Positions 1-10,878 of a stretch of DNA of 64,000 nucleotides are shown piece by piece. The notes beneath the pieces are model-generated. The model worked only from the letters and a program-made list of their open reading frames with translations, was not told where the DNA came from and ran no database searches. Source of the stretch: Sympetrum striolatum (Eukaryota; Arthropoda; Insecta; Odonata; Libellulidae); the NCBI GenBank assembly GCA_947579665.1, contig OX388348.1:14074001-14138000 (forward strand). Reading direction: 5' to 3'. The translations under genes were made by a program, and so were the position numbers. Every line of letters starts with the position of its first letter. Position 1 is the stretch's first letter.

Positions 1-1440
1 GCATGCTTTGCTTCACTTCATAATTGGCCCTGTTTCCAGGAGAAACGATTGGGAGCATTTGTGCGTTACTCAGACCTCATTAACGGCCTTTTGCATCGGA
101 GGATCAATTGCCGCGAATTTCGCCACCACAATGTCGCAGTCGAGGTTACGATTCTAATTATAGGGCAAAATTTGAATGCCCGAATGGAAAACTATCTCAG
201 TTTAATCCGTTACAATGGTATAATGATTAAATCGTATCATAGCATGGCAGTTATTATAAGTAATTATAGACTAATCGTCATTGTGACGTTAATGAAGTAA
301 TTGGGATATATTATTAGAAAATAATAATTTTAAAAGTATTGCTAATAATTGGAATCCTTAACCTAATTGCAAACACGTGTAATCCTATGGTGGAAGTGCA
401 TCCTGATTCGATCCTAGTTAAAGCCCACCTATGTTGATACGTGTGGGAAGCATAACCAAAGATAATCATAATCTTGAGACAGATAATACTAAGGATGAGA
501 AAGTATAAACAAAATATTTAAATAACTTACCTATTTAGGTTCTGAAAGGATATTATCTTGAAAAAATTAAGTAAATTAATAATTTCATACTGGATACTAC
601 GTACACTGGTCTAAAAACTCTTCCGAACGGCATATTTGTATTTTCTATACGGATTGGTCAATAGATGGAGCAACCGCTACCGGTAATTGGATGAAAGCCA
701 GCCTTTTCTCATGACCATCACTTAGGGTGCATAAGATATTCTAAGCCGCGGTTGTACCTCTAAACCATGGATCATAAATATTTCTTCGAATCGTGTTGTA
801 TTTTATCTTCTATATATTAACTTGACTTAACTTTTGGTGGTCAATATTAGTTTAACCAGTTGGATAGTATTATGCAATGACGAATGGTGAAACAGCTGTA
901 CGGGCTTCTGAGGACATGTTGAATTATTTATTTCCAATGCAAAGAAATGTATAAATGGGAATAGGTTTAGCTGTCAATTTTGATATCAAACACGATCTCA
1001 ACAATTTATGGTGATGCCAAGGCAGTTTAACAAAGCACGCAATAAGCACAAATTAGGTGTCTTTTTATGCCGTATTTCTTGAATTTGTCGACATTATTCG
1101 AAAATTAAGGAGAATGTTTTACGAATCCTTGCTGAAGTCTATAATTTTTCAATTGAATCATCTAATATTAAATGCTGTATCCCAAAAGAAACACTAGTGA
1201 TCCCTTAGAGAATCATCCTTGGGGTAAACATGCTTGCCATTTTTTTTTAAATATGGTTCACGGCTACCTCCGCTGTATTGTTACTATTATATCGAGTTTT
1301 AAAGTTATATTACATCAATCTTTAGTTATAAATGTGGCTATATGGATATTCTACGATATACTGTATTATTTTACTTAATTGACAGATCTCATATATATTT
1401 ATGTATGAGAGTTTTTATCAATGATTTATGATTTTATTTT
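1..1440. other. AT-rich spacer, nothing recognised
   Basis: No gene-like frame or repeat was recognised here. The start (about 1-180) is slightly richer in GC and carries an 83-codon frame (49-300, +) whose product resembles nothing I know. The rest is AT-rich with many stops in all frames. Confidence 0.4.
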
Positions 1441-1619
1441 TTGTACTTATAATATTTATATTGTATTTTAATTGTACATCCTACGGGAGGTTTTTGGAGG
1501 GGTTTCCCTCCCGTCTTTGGGCGAATGCCAGATTTAAAATCATTTTTATGTTCCCCTATAACGTTGCTACCTGGCCTGAAGGCCAACTTGCAACGTGAAC
1601 TTAAATAAATAAATAAATA
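1441..1619 (+). mobile_element. LINE 3' end fragment with terminal hairpin and (TAAA)n tail
   Basis: A GC-richer segment ends in a simple AAATAAATAAATA tail at 1602-1619. Just before the tail is a two-part hairpin: ACGTTGC (1561-1567) pairs with GCAACGT (1590-1596), and inside it GGCCT (1573-1577) pairs with AGGCC (1580-1584). A stem-loop followed by a short tandem tail is the usual 3' end of a non-LTR retrotransposon, where reverse transcriptase recognises its RNA. No coding part remains, so the copy would be strongly 5'-truncated. The 5' boundary is a guess and no target duplication was found. A SINE sharing a LINE tail is the main alternative. Confidence 0.5.
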
Positions 1620-3650
1620 TTATACGATGAATCATTTGTATGAATTATTTGAAAACATTTATTTTTACCTGAGTCAGTTTATACACAATTACGGCTGTTT
1701 TAAATAAACAAAAGCGATTATCCGCAAAATAAAATTGTTCCATCAGTCTTGATATATATTCGTATTACTTTAAAGATATCGATAGCAAGAGAAAATCTAC
1801 CTCGAATCTATATTTATTTAATTTTCAAATTAACTCTCCCTAAAAGTACTGCAATTCCCTGTATAATTCTTAATCCGGGAAAGCGGATCGGTAAAATAAA
1901 AGTTGAAGCAAGTGAGAGGTTTAATAAAGACGAATGTATGAGGATGGATTGTAACGACCCCCCGGTGGGGATCAAGGTTTGGTTGGAAGGCTTGGGGGAA
2001 TTGACCTGCGACGACAAGGATAAATAGATCAGTGTTAATTGCAGGATACCTAAATTTACCGCAGGTAAACGGTTTGTGGGAGGAAGGGTCAAGGGGTAAG
2101 GCACATCGGCCAATAAACATTACCGTAGTCGTGGCTTTACGCACACGGGAATCAAACCAAAGCGAGGCAGAATCGCTATTACCTCCTTTTCTTTACAGCT
2201 GTTAGGTTTGCTGGAAATTGCAGTTTTACTAAAATTGATATCCGTTCTCGCTTACATATTCAATATCAATGCAATTTAATTTCATTTTTTCCTACGCTAG
2301 ACCCCGCAAGAGGTTTTTTATTAACTGAAATATCTATAGAAGGTTAATATACTCTTCATTCAATTATAATTTATTTTTAATGTTGAATTTTAGTACATAC
2401 ATGTCAATTTTAAATATGTGTTTTCTTTTTATTTCAATATATAATTGAATAATTATATTTAATTCAAATACTCTTATACTTGCTTTTCATTCTATTGATA
2501 ACTTGAGAACTACAAAAAAACATATTCAGCGATACTATGTGTAATCTCTCCATAATTTAATAAAATCATGGCACGCAATTGGACAATTCCACAAATGATA
2601 TAAGATCTTTGCGACCGGTCTTTATTTTATTAAAAAAGTAAAAACTACGCTCAGATTTTACGATTTAAAGAGCTGCACCATTTCCACTTTAATGATATGA
2701 CATTTTTAAAAGTGCGTCAAAGATAGTGAAGAGAAGTTGTAAGCAGAAGAACTAACTCTTCCATTGACCTGGTACATGATTGTAAAATTAATGGATGGAG
2801 GAAGAGTATAAAAAAGGGCGAGATATGGTAGGATACGAAAAGATCAGGATCAGGATTAAAGTAAAAACTTTAACAATGGTAACTGTTGTTTCTGATAGTT
2901 AAATTACAAAAGTGCAAGATACCAGTCTCCAATTAACACGTGAGTGAAGTTCTTTATCCTCCAATCCTTTCCAAAAATATGGGCTGATTCTTTCTATAGC
3001 AGTTCTCTTAATTAAATATTTCACTATATACCAAATACCAATACGCTCACAATCTGATTGGTTAATATATTTCACGAAGGGTATATTTCTTACGTCCAAC
3101 AAATTTCACAATTCTCTTTATTATGAGTTTCTTGTTAGCTGTTTGTTCATTTATTGGTAATTTATAATGTCACCGTTCTATCTGTCCTTTATCCTTCCCC
3201 TATATCTTTTTACTTCACGCTCTATTTTTGTAAACCAACTCCAATCTCCAACAATAGCTCTCCTATTTTCCTCAAGTTTATAAACACATTCATAAATACA
3301 AAACCATATTTAATTGCACATGATGGAGGGGCCATTGCTCATAGAAATTCATCGGTTTAGAGATGGATGTAATAAAATGCTAGTCAAGGATGTAATATAG
3401 AACTCTAAATTGGTAAACACATTGATCTGAAATTCTGTTTTAGTTACCACTGGTAACTTCTGATTGCTGAGGAACTAAGAACTCAATATTCCTTTGCTCA
3501 GTGAAGCTAAATATACATTATTAATATTTCCATAGCACTGCAGTTATCGTTTTTTCTACATACATAACCATTTTTTCCCTTGTGGCTCACTCGTAGGATT
3601 CATTAGGGGCATAATAATGATAATATTTTTAAGTCTGTCTGTAAAATATT
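1620..3650. other. AT-rich spacer with one GC-richer patch
   Basis: Mostly AT-rich with no recognised gene. The patch at about 1935-2190 has higher GC, and frames of 92 codons (+, 1749-2027), 99 codons (-, 1814-2113) and 104 codons (-, 1830-2144) overlap there. Frames open on both strands over the same bases suggest composition rather than a gene. None of the three products is recognisable. Confidence 0.35.
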
Positions 3651-4045
3651 CAACTCAAAGGCTGGTTGGTACCTCACGTACCGTTGGTAAAAACTTACTC
3701 TGAGTTAAGCTACTAAGAGCTCGCAGAGAGGAATGAGGTTTACTAGGCAGGTTGAGGAGTGAGGTAGTTTACCCTAGCTTTCCTCACTGAGCCAGAATGC
3801 TATAAGTGGAACATGTCCACGCAAGCGAAGCACCACCACTCTACGATTTATACTTTTCTTGTCAGTCCATAAGGAAAGACATTGATCAGTGCAATTATCC
3901 ACTCATTCCTCTGAAACTTTCATTTCATCACACCCATGATCAAGTCTGTGACAAAAGTAAATGAAAGATGCATTTTTCTCTATCCTGACCCAAATGACAA
4001 AGGAATATATTCCATTCCTCTAAATATGGTAGCAGGAGCTATTAT
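3651..4045. repeat. Dispersed repeat family X, copy 1
   Basis: This segment is diverged but collinear with 20600-20960 and, in its first part, with 50890-51110. Shared blocks in order include a GTTGG-type start, a block like GAGGTTTACTAGG, ACTTTTCTTG followed by CATAAG, a block like CCTCTGAAACTTTCATTTC before CATCACA, AAATGAAAGATGCA and TGGTAGCAGGAGC. Order is kept over more than 300 bp, so this is an interspersed repeat rather than chance. No coding sequence, terminal repeats or tail were recognised, so the class is unknown. Confidence 0.5.
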
Positions 4046-5039
4046 GAAGTAAAACGTATAAATTATTAGTCATTCGAAAAATCAGCTTCATCTAAAAAGC
4101 GTGACATAAGGTAGTCCACATCTCCAACGAAACAAATCACAGAGTCATACGAGAAAATGACCAAAGCCAAATGGCACTCTCTCCATTATCAAGGATCAAC
4201 CGTGATGAATAAAAAAAGCATGAAGATGATCTTTTAGGCCCTCCGGAAGAATGGGCTTACTTTTCAGAAAGAACGATAGCGAGATTTCGGTAGAGTATTA
4301 GCTGAAGGAGGATCGGCCCAGATGCTATTTACTCGGCTGTCGTTGACTCATCCAGTACATAATTTAGTGGAAGACACCCCAGGAGTGACATTGGTCCCTT
4401 AGAGATACTTTAATCGCGTATGCACCCTCTCCTAAAAGGTTCTCCGACACCCTTTCATTATTGGAGAGCCGGGATCTGTTGAAGGCAGTCGTCCTGCCAG
4501 CGCAAACAAACTGGCGAAAGAATCTGCACTCCTGAATCGATCAGTTGGTACAAGGGGGACTCAATGCGATCGGTATTACAAGGAGATGAAAACTTTTCAA
4601 ACAACTTCAGCATAGCTCCTCGAGTTCTGTCATGTAAAATATGGACCATCTGAAGACCTCCGTAACCTTGCCATTTTCTGTAAATGATTATGATTTGAAT
4701 GAGGTAGTGCAACAGCAAACGATCACCCATAACAGCAAGATTTTAGGTCAACGAGGAACTTTTTTCTGTTTTTGGCACTATGATAAAAGGTTAAGGAATC
4801 AGCTATCTAAAGTTTTTATGGATGCCTAAGTACCAATAGATAAAAGAAAAAAAAGATGGCTAGATATTTCCAAGATTTGTTATCCTTTACTTCTACTCAT
4901 TTTATACCTACCTACCAAAACATTTCTGATTTGGTAGTTGTCAACATAGAATAGGTATGTTACCAACACAGTAGGCTACCAGTTATTAGAAGAATATGTT
5001 AAAATTATTTAAGTTAAAAAATTTGAATGAAATTTCATA
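4046..5039. other. Spacer, with a GC-richer stretch that may be a decayed element
   Basis: At about 4100-4720 GC is higher than in the flanks. It holds a 90-codon minus frame (4458-4730) and a 62-codon plus frame (4641-4829). Neither product is recognisable, and there are no terminal repeats that I can see. A decayed transposon is possible but unsupported. Confidence 0.3.
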
Positions 5040-5445
5040 ACAAACGTAAAAAATATTCACAATAGTATCTTTTTATTTTTCCCGCAGCTCTTCTTAGTGA
5101 AAACTAAATTTTATGGGATTATCATACTTGTTAGCATTAATGTTTAGTAAATGTGATTTTCTTATCATTGCAGTTTTAGCATTCGTAGTGCCATCTGGGA
5201 TAGCATTTATTTTTCTAGTTCAAACACATCATAACAGCTGTCTTACATTTACTTGATATCGTTCTTGATCTATAATTAGCTCTCTATCTTTTTCATAAAA
5301 ATCTTTGCAAATTATGGGCTAAGATAAAACAAGACTCTTTTAGTTTTACTCTACGCACATAACTGTACATATTTAATAGACTATTTTTTTTAAATCACAG
5401 TCACACAGCACAAAATCTCACACGAAGGATTCCCTTTGAAGTATT

Positions 5446-5878
5446 GCTGTTGTTGTTGTTGTTTGGGTTTAGGTGCTTCGACACTGAAGGTCAGTTCGCA
5501 CCATTTATTGATTCACCTTAAGCCTCCATTAGTTGGTCTCTGCTTTCATTGCCTGAGGCTCCCTGTACTAGATACTGCGTTTAAGTTTTCTGAATAGCCC
5601 AGTTCTCCTGAGGAAGCTTATTATTCGAGACATTGACTCGTGGTTGTATCCGATCACTGTCTGTAAGCTTCTCCTGATCCCTATAGAGTTGCGGATTGTA
5701 ATGTATTTATCACATTCTAATAGTAAATGCTCGATAGCGATTGGACACTCGCATTTCTCGCACTGGGGGAGTTCTCTTCTGAGAAGAGATATGAATACGT
5801 TAAAGCGCAGTGTCCAATCCTGATGCGTGTGGTTGCGACTTCCTCCGCCCGAATGCTCCTCCTTCGCAGTATTATTGA
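5446..5878 (-). mobile_element. 5'-truncated non-LTR retrotransposon (I/R1/Jockey-type), (CAA)n tail
   Basis: Read on the minus strand, this is the C-terminus of a LINE ORF2 protein followed by a short 3' UTR. The frame (stop at 5568) contains CEKCECPIAIEHLLLEC, a Cys-x2-Cys...His...Cys zinc-knuckle-like motif. It ends in FLRRTGLF. This combination is typical of the end of ORF2 in the I, R1 and Jockey groups, C-terminal to the reverse transcriptase. The 3' end is a run of CAA triplets (complement at 5447-5462). AGTATT flanks it at 5440-5445 and 5879-5884, a likely 6-bp target duplication. Only about the last 100 codons remain, so it is dead. It landed inside unit 1 of the surrounding tandem array. 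Placing it in one clade would need an alignment. Confidence 0.75.
5568..5878 (-). pseudogene. LINE ORF2 C-terminal fragment
   Basis: This is the coding remnant inside the insertion. It is uninterrupted from the 5' truncation to its own stop. The open frame continues upstream to 5897, but those first codons come from host sequence beyond the insertion point. Residues recognisable from the family are the CxxC...HxxxxC cluster near the middle and the hydrophobic end with LFRKLK. The reverse transcriptase and endonuclease domains are missing, so it cannot support retrotransposition. Confidence 0.7.
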
Positions 5879-6420
5879 TACGTTTTCTTACTAGCAATAA
5901 TTTACTTGACTTCGTTCTTGAACTAGAATTAGCTCTTTATCCTTTATCAGTAAAATCTTTGGGACTGATAGCGCAAGGTAAAACCAGACCTCTCTATTTT
6001 ATTTTCACGCAAAAATCTAGAATTTTTTTAATAGGCTAGAATTTGTTTTTAAATAACAGTCCAACTGCACGATATCTCACACGAAAGATTCCCTTCGACG
6101 AATTGTCAATACGTTTTTAAATAGTAATAATGTTCATAATAGCATCAGCTGTGATAATATCTAGTTGTCAAGTTCAAACGCGTGATGGCAGTTATTATAA
6201 ATTTATTTTAATATGTTCTGTAGTTCATCTAGAGTTAGCACTCTATCCTGTTGACGCAAAATATAAGAACTTATGAGCGTAAAATTACATGCCTTTCCTA
6301 GTTTTAATTTACGCACAAAACTTTACATTTTTAACAGAATAAAATTTAAAAAAAATAACAATCGCTGCAGGAAATCTTCGAAGGATTCCCTTCCCGTATC
6401 ACCGATACGTTTTTTAATAG

Positions 6421-6689
6421 AGAGCGATTCATCAGATGGAATCTCGAATGCCGAGATCCCTCTATGGATATGCAGCTATTGATCGAGTGGACGACCGAAT
6501 AAATTGCTCGTATGACGATCCATGACGCTTACATATTGATATGCTGCGGATACAGACGTAGGATGCTGTATATTATTGGTTTAGGCGTTTTTATTTCCCT
6601 GCTATGCTTTTAGGATTACGTTGATAAATGCTTCAGTTATTCAGAGCGCATAAAATTTGCATATCCACTGTTTCCATGCGATGTTTATT
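6421..6689. other. Short spacer between two repeat blocks
   Basis: Slightly GC-richer up to about 6560, with no recognised features. It joins the end of the tandem array to the next duplication. Confidence 0.35.
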
Positions 6690-7690
6690 TAGACTTTGGC
6701 AGCATTCTTTGCATTCACATGTTTCAATCTATTCATACGTTCAGAATAATGATGTGCCTGTTTAGGCTACTTTATGAATTCCTTATATTTTTTCCTTATT
6801 GTTTTTTTTTAGGAGAACTTATCGAGTACGGAAAAAAGAGAATAAGAAAATTTTACCATTCAACTGAAATGATTTGATAGTTGAGGGAAACAAGTCAATC
6901 TCAATGTCAATGATTGAACAATATTACAAAATTATGTACAAAATATATATGACTTTTACTTTTTATAAGTTGTACCTAATTTTATTAGACTTGAACGCAC
7001 AATATGCCTTGGAATTGATGATTTCTTAACTGATTCGTACGATTTTGCAAACTAGCAGACTTTCATAATTATCCTTTTTTCATTTTGTATCTTCTGCATT
7101 GTAGTAAGGAAATAAAATTGGAGCACAGCTTTTAATAAAATAGAGGTTTAAAATCTTCAATAGCCTTCTTTGCCTATGTATGCATTCTATTATCCCTGAT
7201 GATGTTAGAATCGCAATAGAAAGGTACATTGGGTGTTTTATAGAAAGTCGCACACGTTACTTTCATATTCTTCAATCTATTCATACGTTCAGAATAATAA
7301 TGCACTTATTTAGTAGACATTATATATTCATATTTTTCCCTTGTTATTTTTTTGGGAGAACTTACTTAGATTGGAAAGAAGGAGTTGGATTAACTTCATA
7401 CTTTATGGTATTATTCAAATGAAATTTTTTGAAAACCATAAAAACAAAGAAGCAATTAATGTCATGAACTATTAGAACAAGAAGAACTCGTTCGATTTGA
7501 CTTTTATTTATTCTTCATTATGCCTGAATTTATCAGAAGAGGGCTTGGGTGCAGTAATATACCTTGAAATTTACGATATCTTAACTATTTGGAACGTTTT
7601 GCAAGCTAGTGAAAAATTCCACATTTAGAAATTATGGATCCTAATTTTTCAATTTTTACTTTCCATAAAGTTACAGTGTCATCTTCATTT
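6690..7690 (+). repeat. Diverged tandem duplication, period about 548-554 bp
   Basis: The block CAATCTATTCATACGTTCAG occurs at 6725 and again at 7273 (offset 548). Collinear similarity follows: a TTTTTCCTT-type stretch, GGAGAACTTA, then further on AATATGCCTTGGAATT against AATATACCTTGAAATT, and TTTTGCAAACTAG (7043) against TTTTGCAAGCTAG (7597, offset 554). The copies differ by many substitutions and small indels, so the duplication is old. The 80-codon frame at 7180-7422 lies in the second copy and does not look like a protein. Confidence 0.65.
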
Positions 7691-8564
7691 ACATTTTTAC
7701 CCCGCAAATCGCCTTTCAGGGTTTTTAACAGGCATACTCATCATGGGAAAGTACAGTTCCCGGCATTATCATTAAGTACGATAGGCTATTCATTTATGCA
7801 TTGCAGGTAACCTACAGATGAATTAAAAACTTTATCTAGCACAAGTAAGCAGGAATTAAATTCTAGACCTGTATCTCTGTTGCATTAAATTTCATCTTAA
7901 AGTAGATAAATACGAAAACTAACCAAAATACTCTGATAAAATACGAGAATACTCGTATATCTAATCACGATAAAATGATCAATCATTGACATTTTTTTAA
8001 TTTCTTCGTTATCGACATTTCTAAAAGTTAATGCCTGAAAATAGAATCGGAAGAGAGAGAGAGAGAACATAACTGTAAACTCGTTCCGAATATGCATTTG
8101 AAACTCTCTCTTCCCCTTCGCGAACGGCGAAGTATTTTTCCTGAACGCAAAGAGTTACCCAAATTTATTGGCAAGCGCTGCAACGCAAGTTCTACGCTCA
8201 GCACTCATTGACATTTAAACTCAAATAACACTCGTAACCCTGGTTGGACATATACCCCTTATTTGTAAAACTCGCGTACAGGTGTTTGTAAATGAAAAGA
8301 GGGGTCCACCACCGATGGCATTCATTAAAATAGAGGGCGCTTTCTTTAAAAAAATATACCCACGCGGAAAAAATAGCATGTGTTACGGCCAAGTCGTGAC
8401 GTGACCCGATTAGTATTTATCAACTGCATGGCAACAACACCAGTCAAAGTCTGCTTACCAACGAGGAACTTCAGTGGCGGTTTATCATCCACGATGAAGC
8501 CCTTGAATTAGTAACTCCTCCCGCCAAATTCTAAACACAGTCGGGTGCAATTCCCTCGCTCTTA
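7691..8564. other. Spacer with a (GA)n microsatellite
   Basis: A simple AG repeat runs from 8052 to 8066. The stretch 8120-8530 is somewhat GC-richer. Its 64-codon minus frame (8198-8392) is not recognisable. Confidence 0.35.
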
Positions 8565-8830
8565 TGTTTGTATTATATCTGCGTATTCCAGCCAATCACA
8601 TCATTTCGTCCTCCCTCTCCCTATCTCCCCCACTGGGGCTTACTTTCAGCCGTAATATATCACTACAAATAGGTTTTTTACCCCTCCCAGACTTCGCAAC
8701 CCCTTCCTTTTTTCCCTTATTCCACTTCCATATCCTTCATCCCCATTTCTATCTCCCCAGCTTTTCCTATCCATCCTGGCTCTTATCTCGATTTCGTTAC
8801 GCTTCCCCCTTTTTCTGTCCAATCCACAAC
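8565..8830 (+). other. Pyrimidine-rich tract (C and T on the + strand)
   Basis: About 260 bp in which C and T dominate the + strand, with repeated TCCC and CCCTT runs. The 93-codon frame 8564-8845 (rich in Ser, Pro, Phe, Leu) is the expected product of translating such a tract and is not evidence of a gene. Similar tracts, all pyrimidine-rich on the same strand, occur at 22620-23060, 40600-40762 with 41162-41370, 43020-43330, 44215-44390 and 47640-47790. Confidence 0.6.
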
Positions 8831-9261
8831 TTTCTTTTTACCTAAGCATCCCGAGCGTGGCGTTTCTACCCCATACGTCCTTATTTATCGTTTCACAGTA
8901 TTTCATGCTCTCTCGAATGTTTTTCCCGTTCGCTGAGGGTTTTAACTCGGCAGCATCTTTCGGTGCATATATCAAATATCCGGTTCTGTCTCGCCATGCC
9001 GAAGCGCTGTTTACGTAGTGGAGGTAATTAACCTTCAAAAGTAAGTAGGTTCAAGTTTTCTGCTCAAATAATGCGATGCGGTAATCCCCCGTGTCTTTTC
9101 TGGCTTTTATTTTTCTGTTTTATGCTAGAGACGAGTTGTAGGTGGACGGGATCGTATGAGATTGGATGAGACACGGGATCATTTTATCCTGAATATCTCG
9201 TAATATTTTGTTGATAATCTAAGCATTAAAAGTGTATCGAGGAATTTGAAATTAGAAAATA
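8831..9261. other. Spacer, nothing recognised
   Basis: The 66-codon minus frame (8838-9038) is not recognisable. No repeat or regulatory signal was identified. Confidence 0.3.
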
Positions 9262-9650
9262 TATATACCGTATATATTTATTCAAAAGCTGAGTTTTTTA
9301 AGCAACTCTTTTATGCTGAAAAAGTCCTCCTTTGGCTTATACTCGTGTGAGTACACTTACCTTTTCTCCGGTGGAAAAAATATGGCGTTGTCGGAAATCG
9401 GCTTGTAAATTCTTCACTTGCTCAATTAACAATTTTTTGTTAATTTTTTCTGTTACCGCGTGCCGTCTGTAACGAGTTGTCGGACTGGAAGCAATCATGT
9501 GCGATCGGTCGTCCTGATCGGGCGACTTCTGGTGTTGTCAGATTTCACACACTAGGCTTATACTCGAGTAAATTGGGTTACCGAGTTTTTTTGGGATAAA
9601 ATAAGGTGACTCAACTTATACTCGTGTATTTGTTCATTTATTTATTCAAA
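9262..9650. repeat. Decayed repeat with three CTTATACTCG(T/A)GT motifs
   Basis: The 13-mer CTTATACTCG(T/A)GT occurs in the same orientation at 9336, 9557 and 9615. The first copy is preceded by AAAAAGTCCTCCTTTGG and, further left, TACCGTATATATTTATTC. From memory, reverse-complement strings of the form ACTCG.GTATAAGCC near a TACCGTATTTA end are common in insect DNA-transposon repeats of the pogo/Tigger type. That match is unverified. I see no transposase and no clean ends. Confidence 0.35.
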
Positions 9651-10878
9651 ATTCGATACAGTGTACCTGGTGGCAACGATCGAAGGGGTTGTAGCAAAAA
9701 TATTATAATCTGTCCGGTAGTCGCCAGAAAGTTCATGTCTTGAGATCATGGATTTTACTTTGATGAAAAATTGGTGAAATTTTGCTTTTCAATAACAAAT
9801 TGAAAATTATTGGGAATAGAAACAAATCCATGACTTATGGATCATTTGATCAAATTTATCTTACAATTAGTATCAAATATATGAAAGAAAAGCTGTTATC
9901 TTATATACGAGAGATTTGTCCGTACATAAAGGAAATTTTAATGAGGTTAAAAACCTGGTATTTGATATCATGGTGGTTTCAAAATACACGGGAATATAGA
10001 TATAATTAGAAATTACTTTGATACTATATTCTGTTAGGTGTTAGCATATAATAGTAATTAGGTATTTTAAATAAAGATAGGCTGTGTATTTTAGGAAAAA
10101 CTACATTGCCAAATTTTGACGATGTCCTTTCTAAGGAGTAACGAGAAAAATCAAGCCAACATTAGTTCATATCTCTTTGGTATCAATATAATTTTGAGTT
10201 GGATAAACGCAGCTGTGTGATTAAGTGAAAATATGTGCTAACTGTCATTACGTTCAGCTCAATAAGGAACATCTCTTTTAAGCAATCAGAACCGTCCAAT
10301 ATTGATCCTCGATATCCACGTCAGAAAAATGAACCAATCAAGACCCAGAAAATGGGATTGCTGACAAAACGAACATCAGCGTTTGATTTGAAAGATTTAT
10401 GTACATTTTTAGCGGTTCATTCCATCTTAACTTTCCGTTGGAGGGGAATAAAAGAAAAACATTTGGGTTGGCCGGCAGGAAAGTTCGGGCAAAGCTACCG
10501 TCAAATATTTTACTTCGGGCGACTTCTTTTCAAACCCAGTCAGCGATTGCGGTTGTGATACCGGGGCCATGTAAATTGGGCTCCTAAAGGTACATACGTT
10601 GGGAAAAAGAAGAAATGCCAACCGGGTCCACTGTTGGAAGCCATTTAAACTGGAAACTTGCTCGAGGGCGAGAGAGCGTTTTCGAAACAAACTTTCCTTT
10701 ACGATAAATATTGTGTTTCCGCCAACCCCCCTCCTTATTGAGAATACTCTCATTGGAATTCAAAGGGAGAAAGGTGTACACCAACAATATATTTACATTC
10801 ACGTGAGATTTTAGTAAAAGTAGGAGCTCCAGTGTCAAAATGTATGCTATTCCTGGAAAATGTGCACTCCCATCGGCG
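9651..10878. other. Spacer with a moderately GC-rich patch
   Basis: At 10300-10760 GC rises and frames of 107 codons (+, 10235-10558) and 108 codons (-, 10427-10753) overlap on opposite strands. Neither product is recognised, and open frames on both strands argue against either. The rest is AT-rich. Confidence 0.3.

Larger units (their letters stand above)
5040..6420 (+). repeat. Diverged tandem array, about three units of 220-310 bp
   Basis: Three collinear units can be followed. Anchors are GTTCTTGATCTATAATTAGC (5261), GTTCTTGAACTAGAATTAGC (5913) and GTTCATCTAGAGTTAGCA (6223). Each is followed by a CTCT(A/T)TCCT-like block, a TTTACGCACA-like block, a poly-A/T block, then CGAAGGATTCCCTT-like sequence and GATACGTTTT. 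Unit 1 is interrupted by a LINE (5446-5878). Unit 2 lacks about 90 bp of head sequence present in units 1 and 3. No coding capacity was recognised. Confidence 0.6.

Noticed and set aside
1749..2144. Three frames of 92-104 codons on both strands
   Set aside because: Mutual overlap on both strands within a GC-richer patch, with no recognisable protein feature.
8333..8342. CTCF-like AGAGGGCGC cores (also near 38072 and 47907)
   Set aside because: Three matches to a 9-mer core in 64 kb is not convincing. One lies in piggyBac coding sequence, and the longer motif is not matched.
10235..10838. Frames of 62-108 codons on both strands
   Set aside because: Overlapping frames in different phases and strands. 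No known domain and no splice context that I could support.
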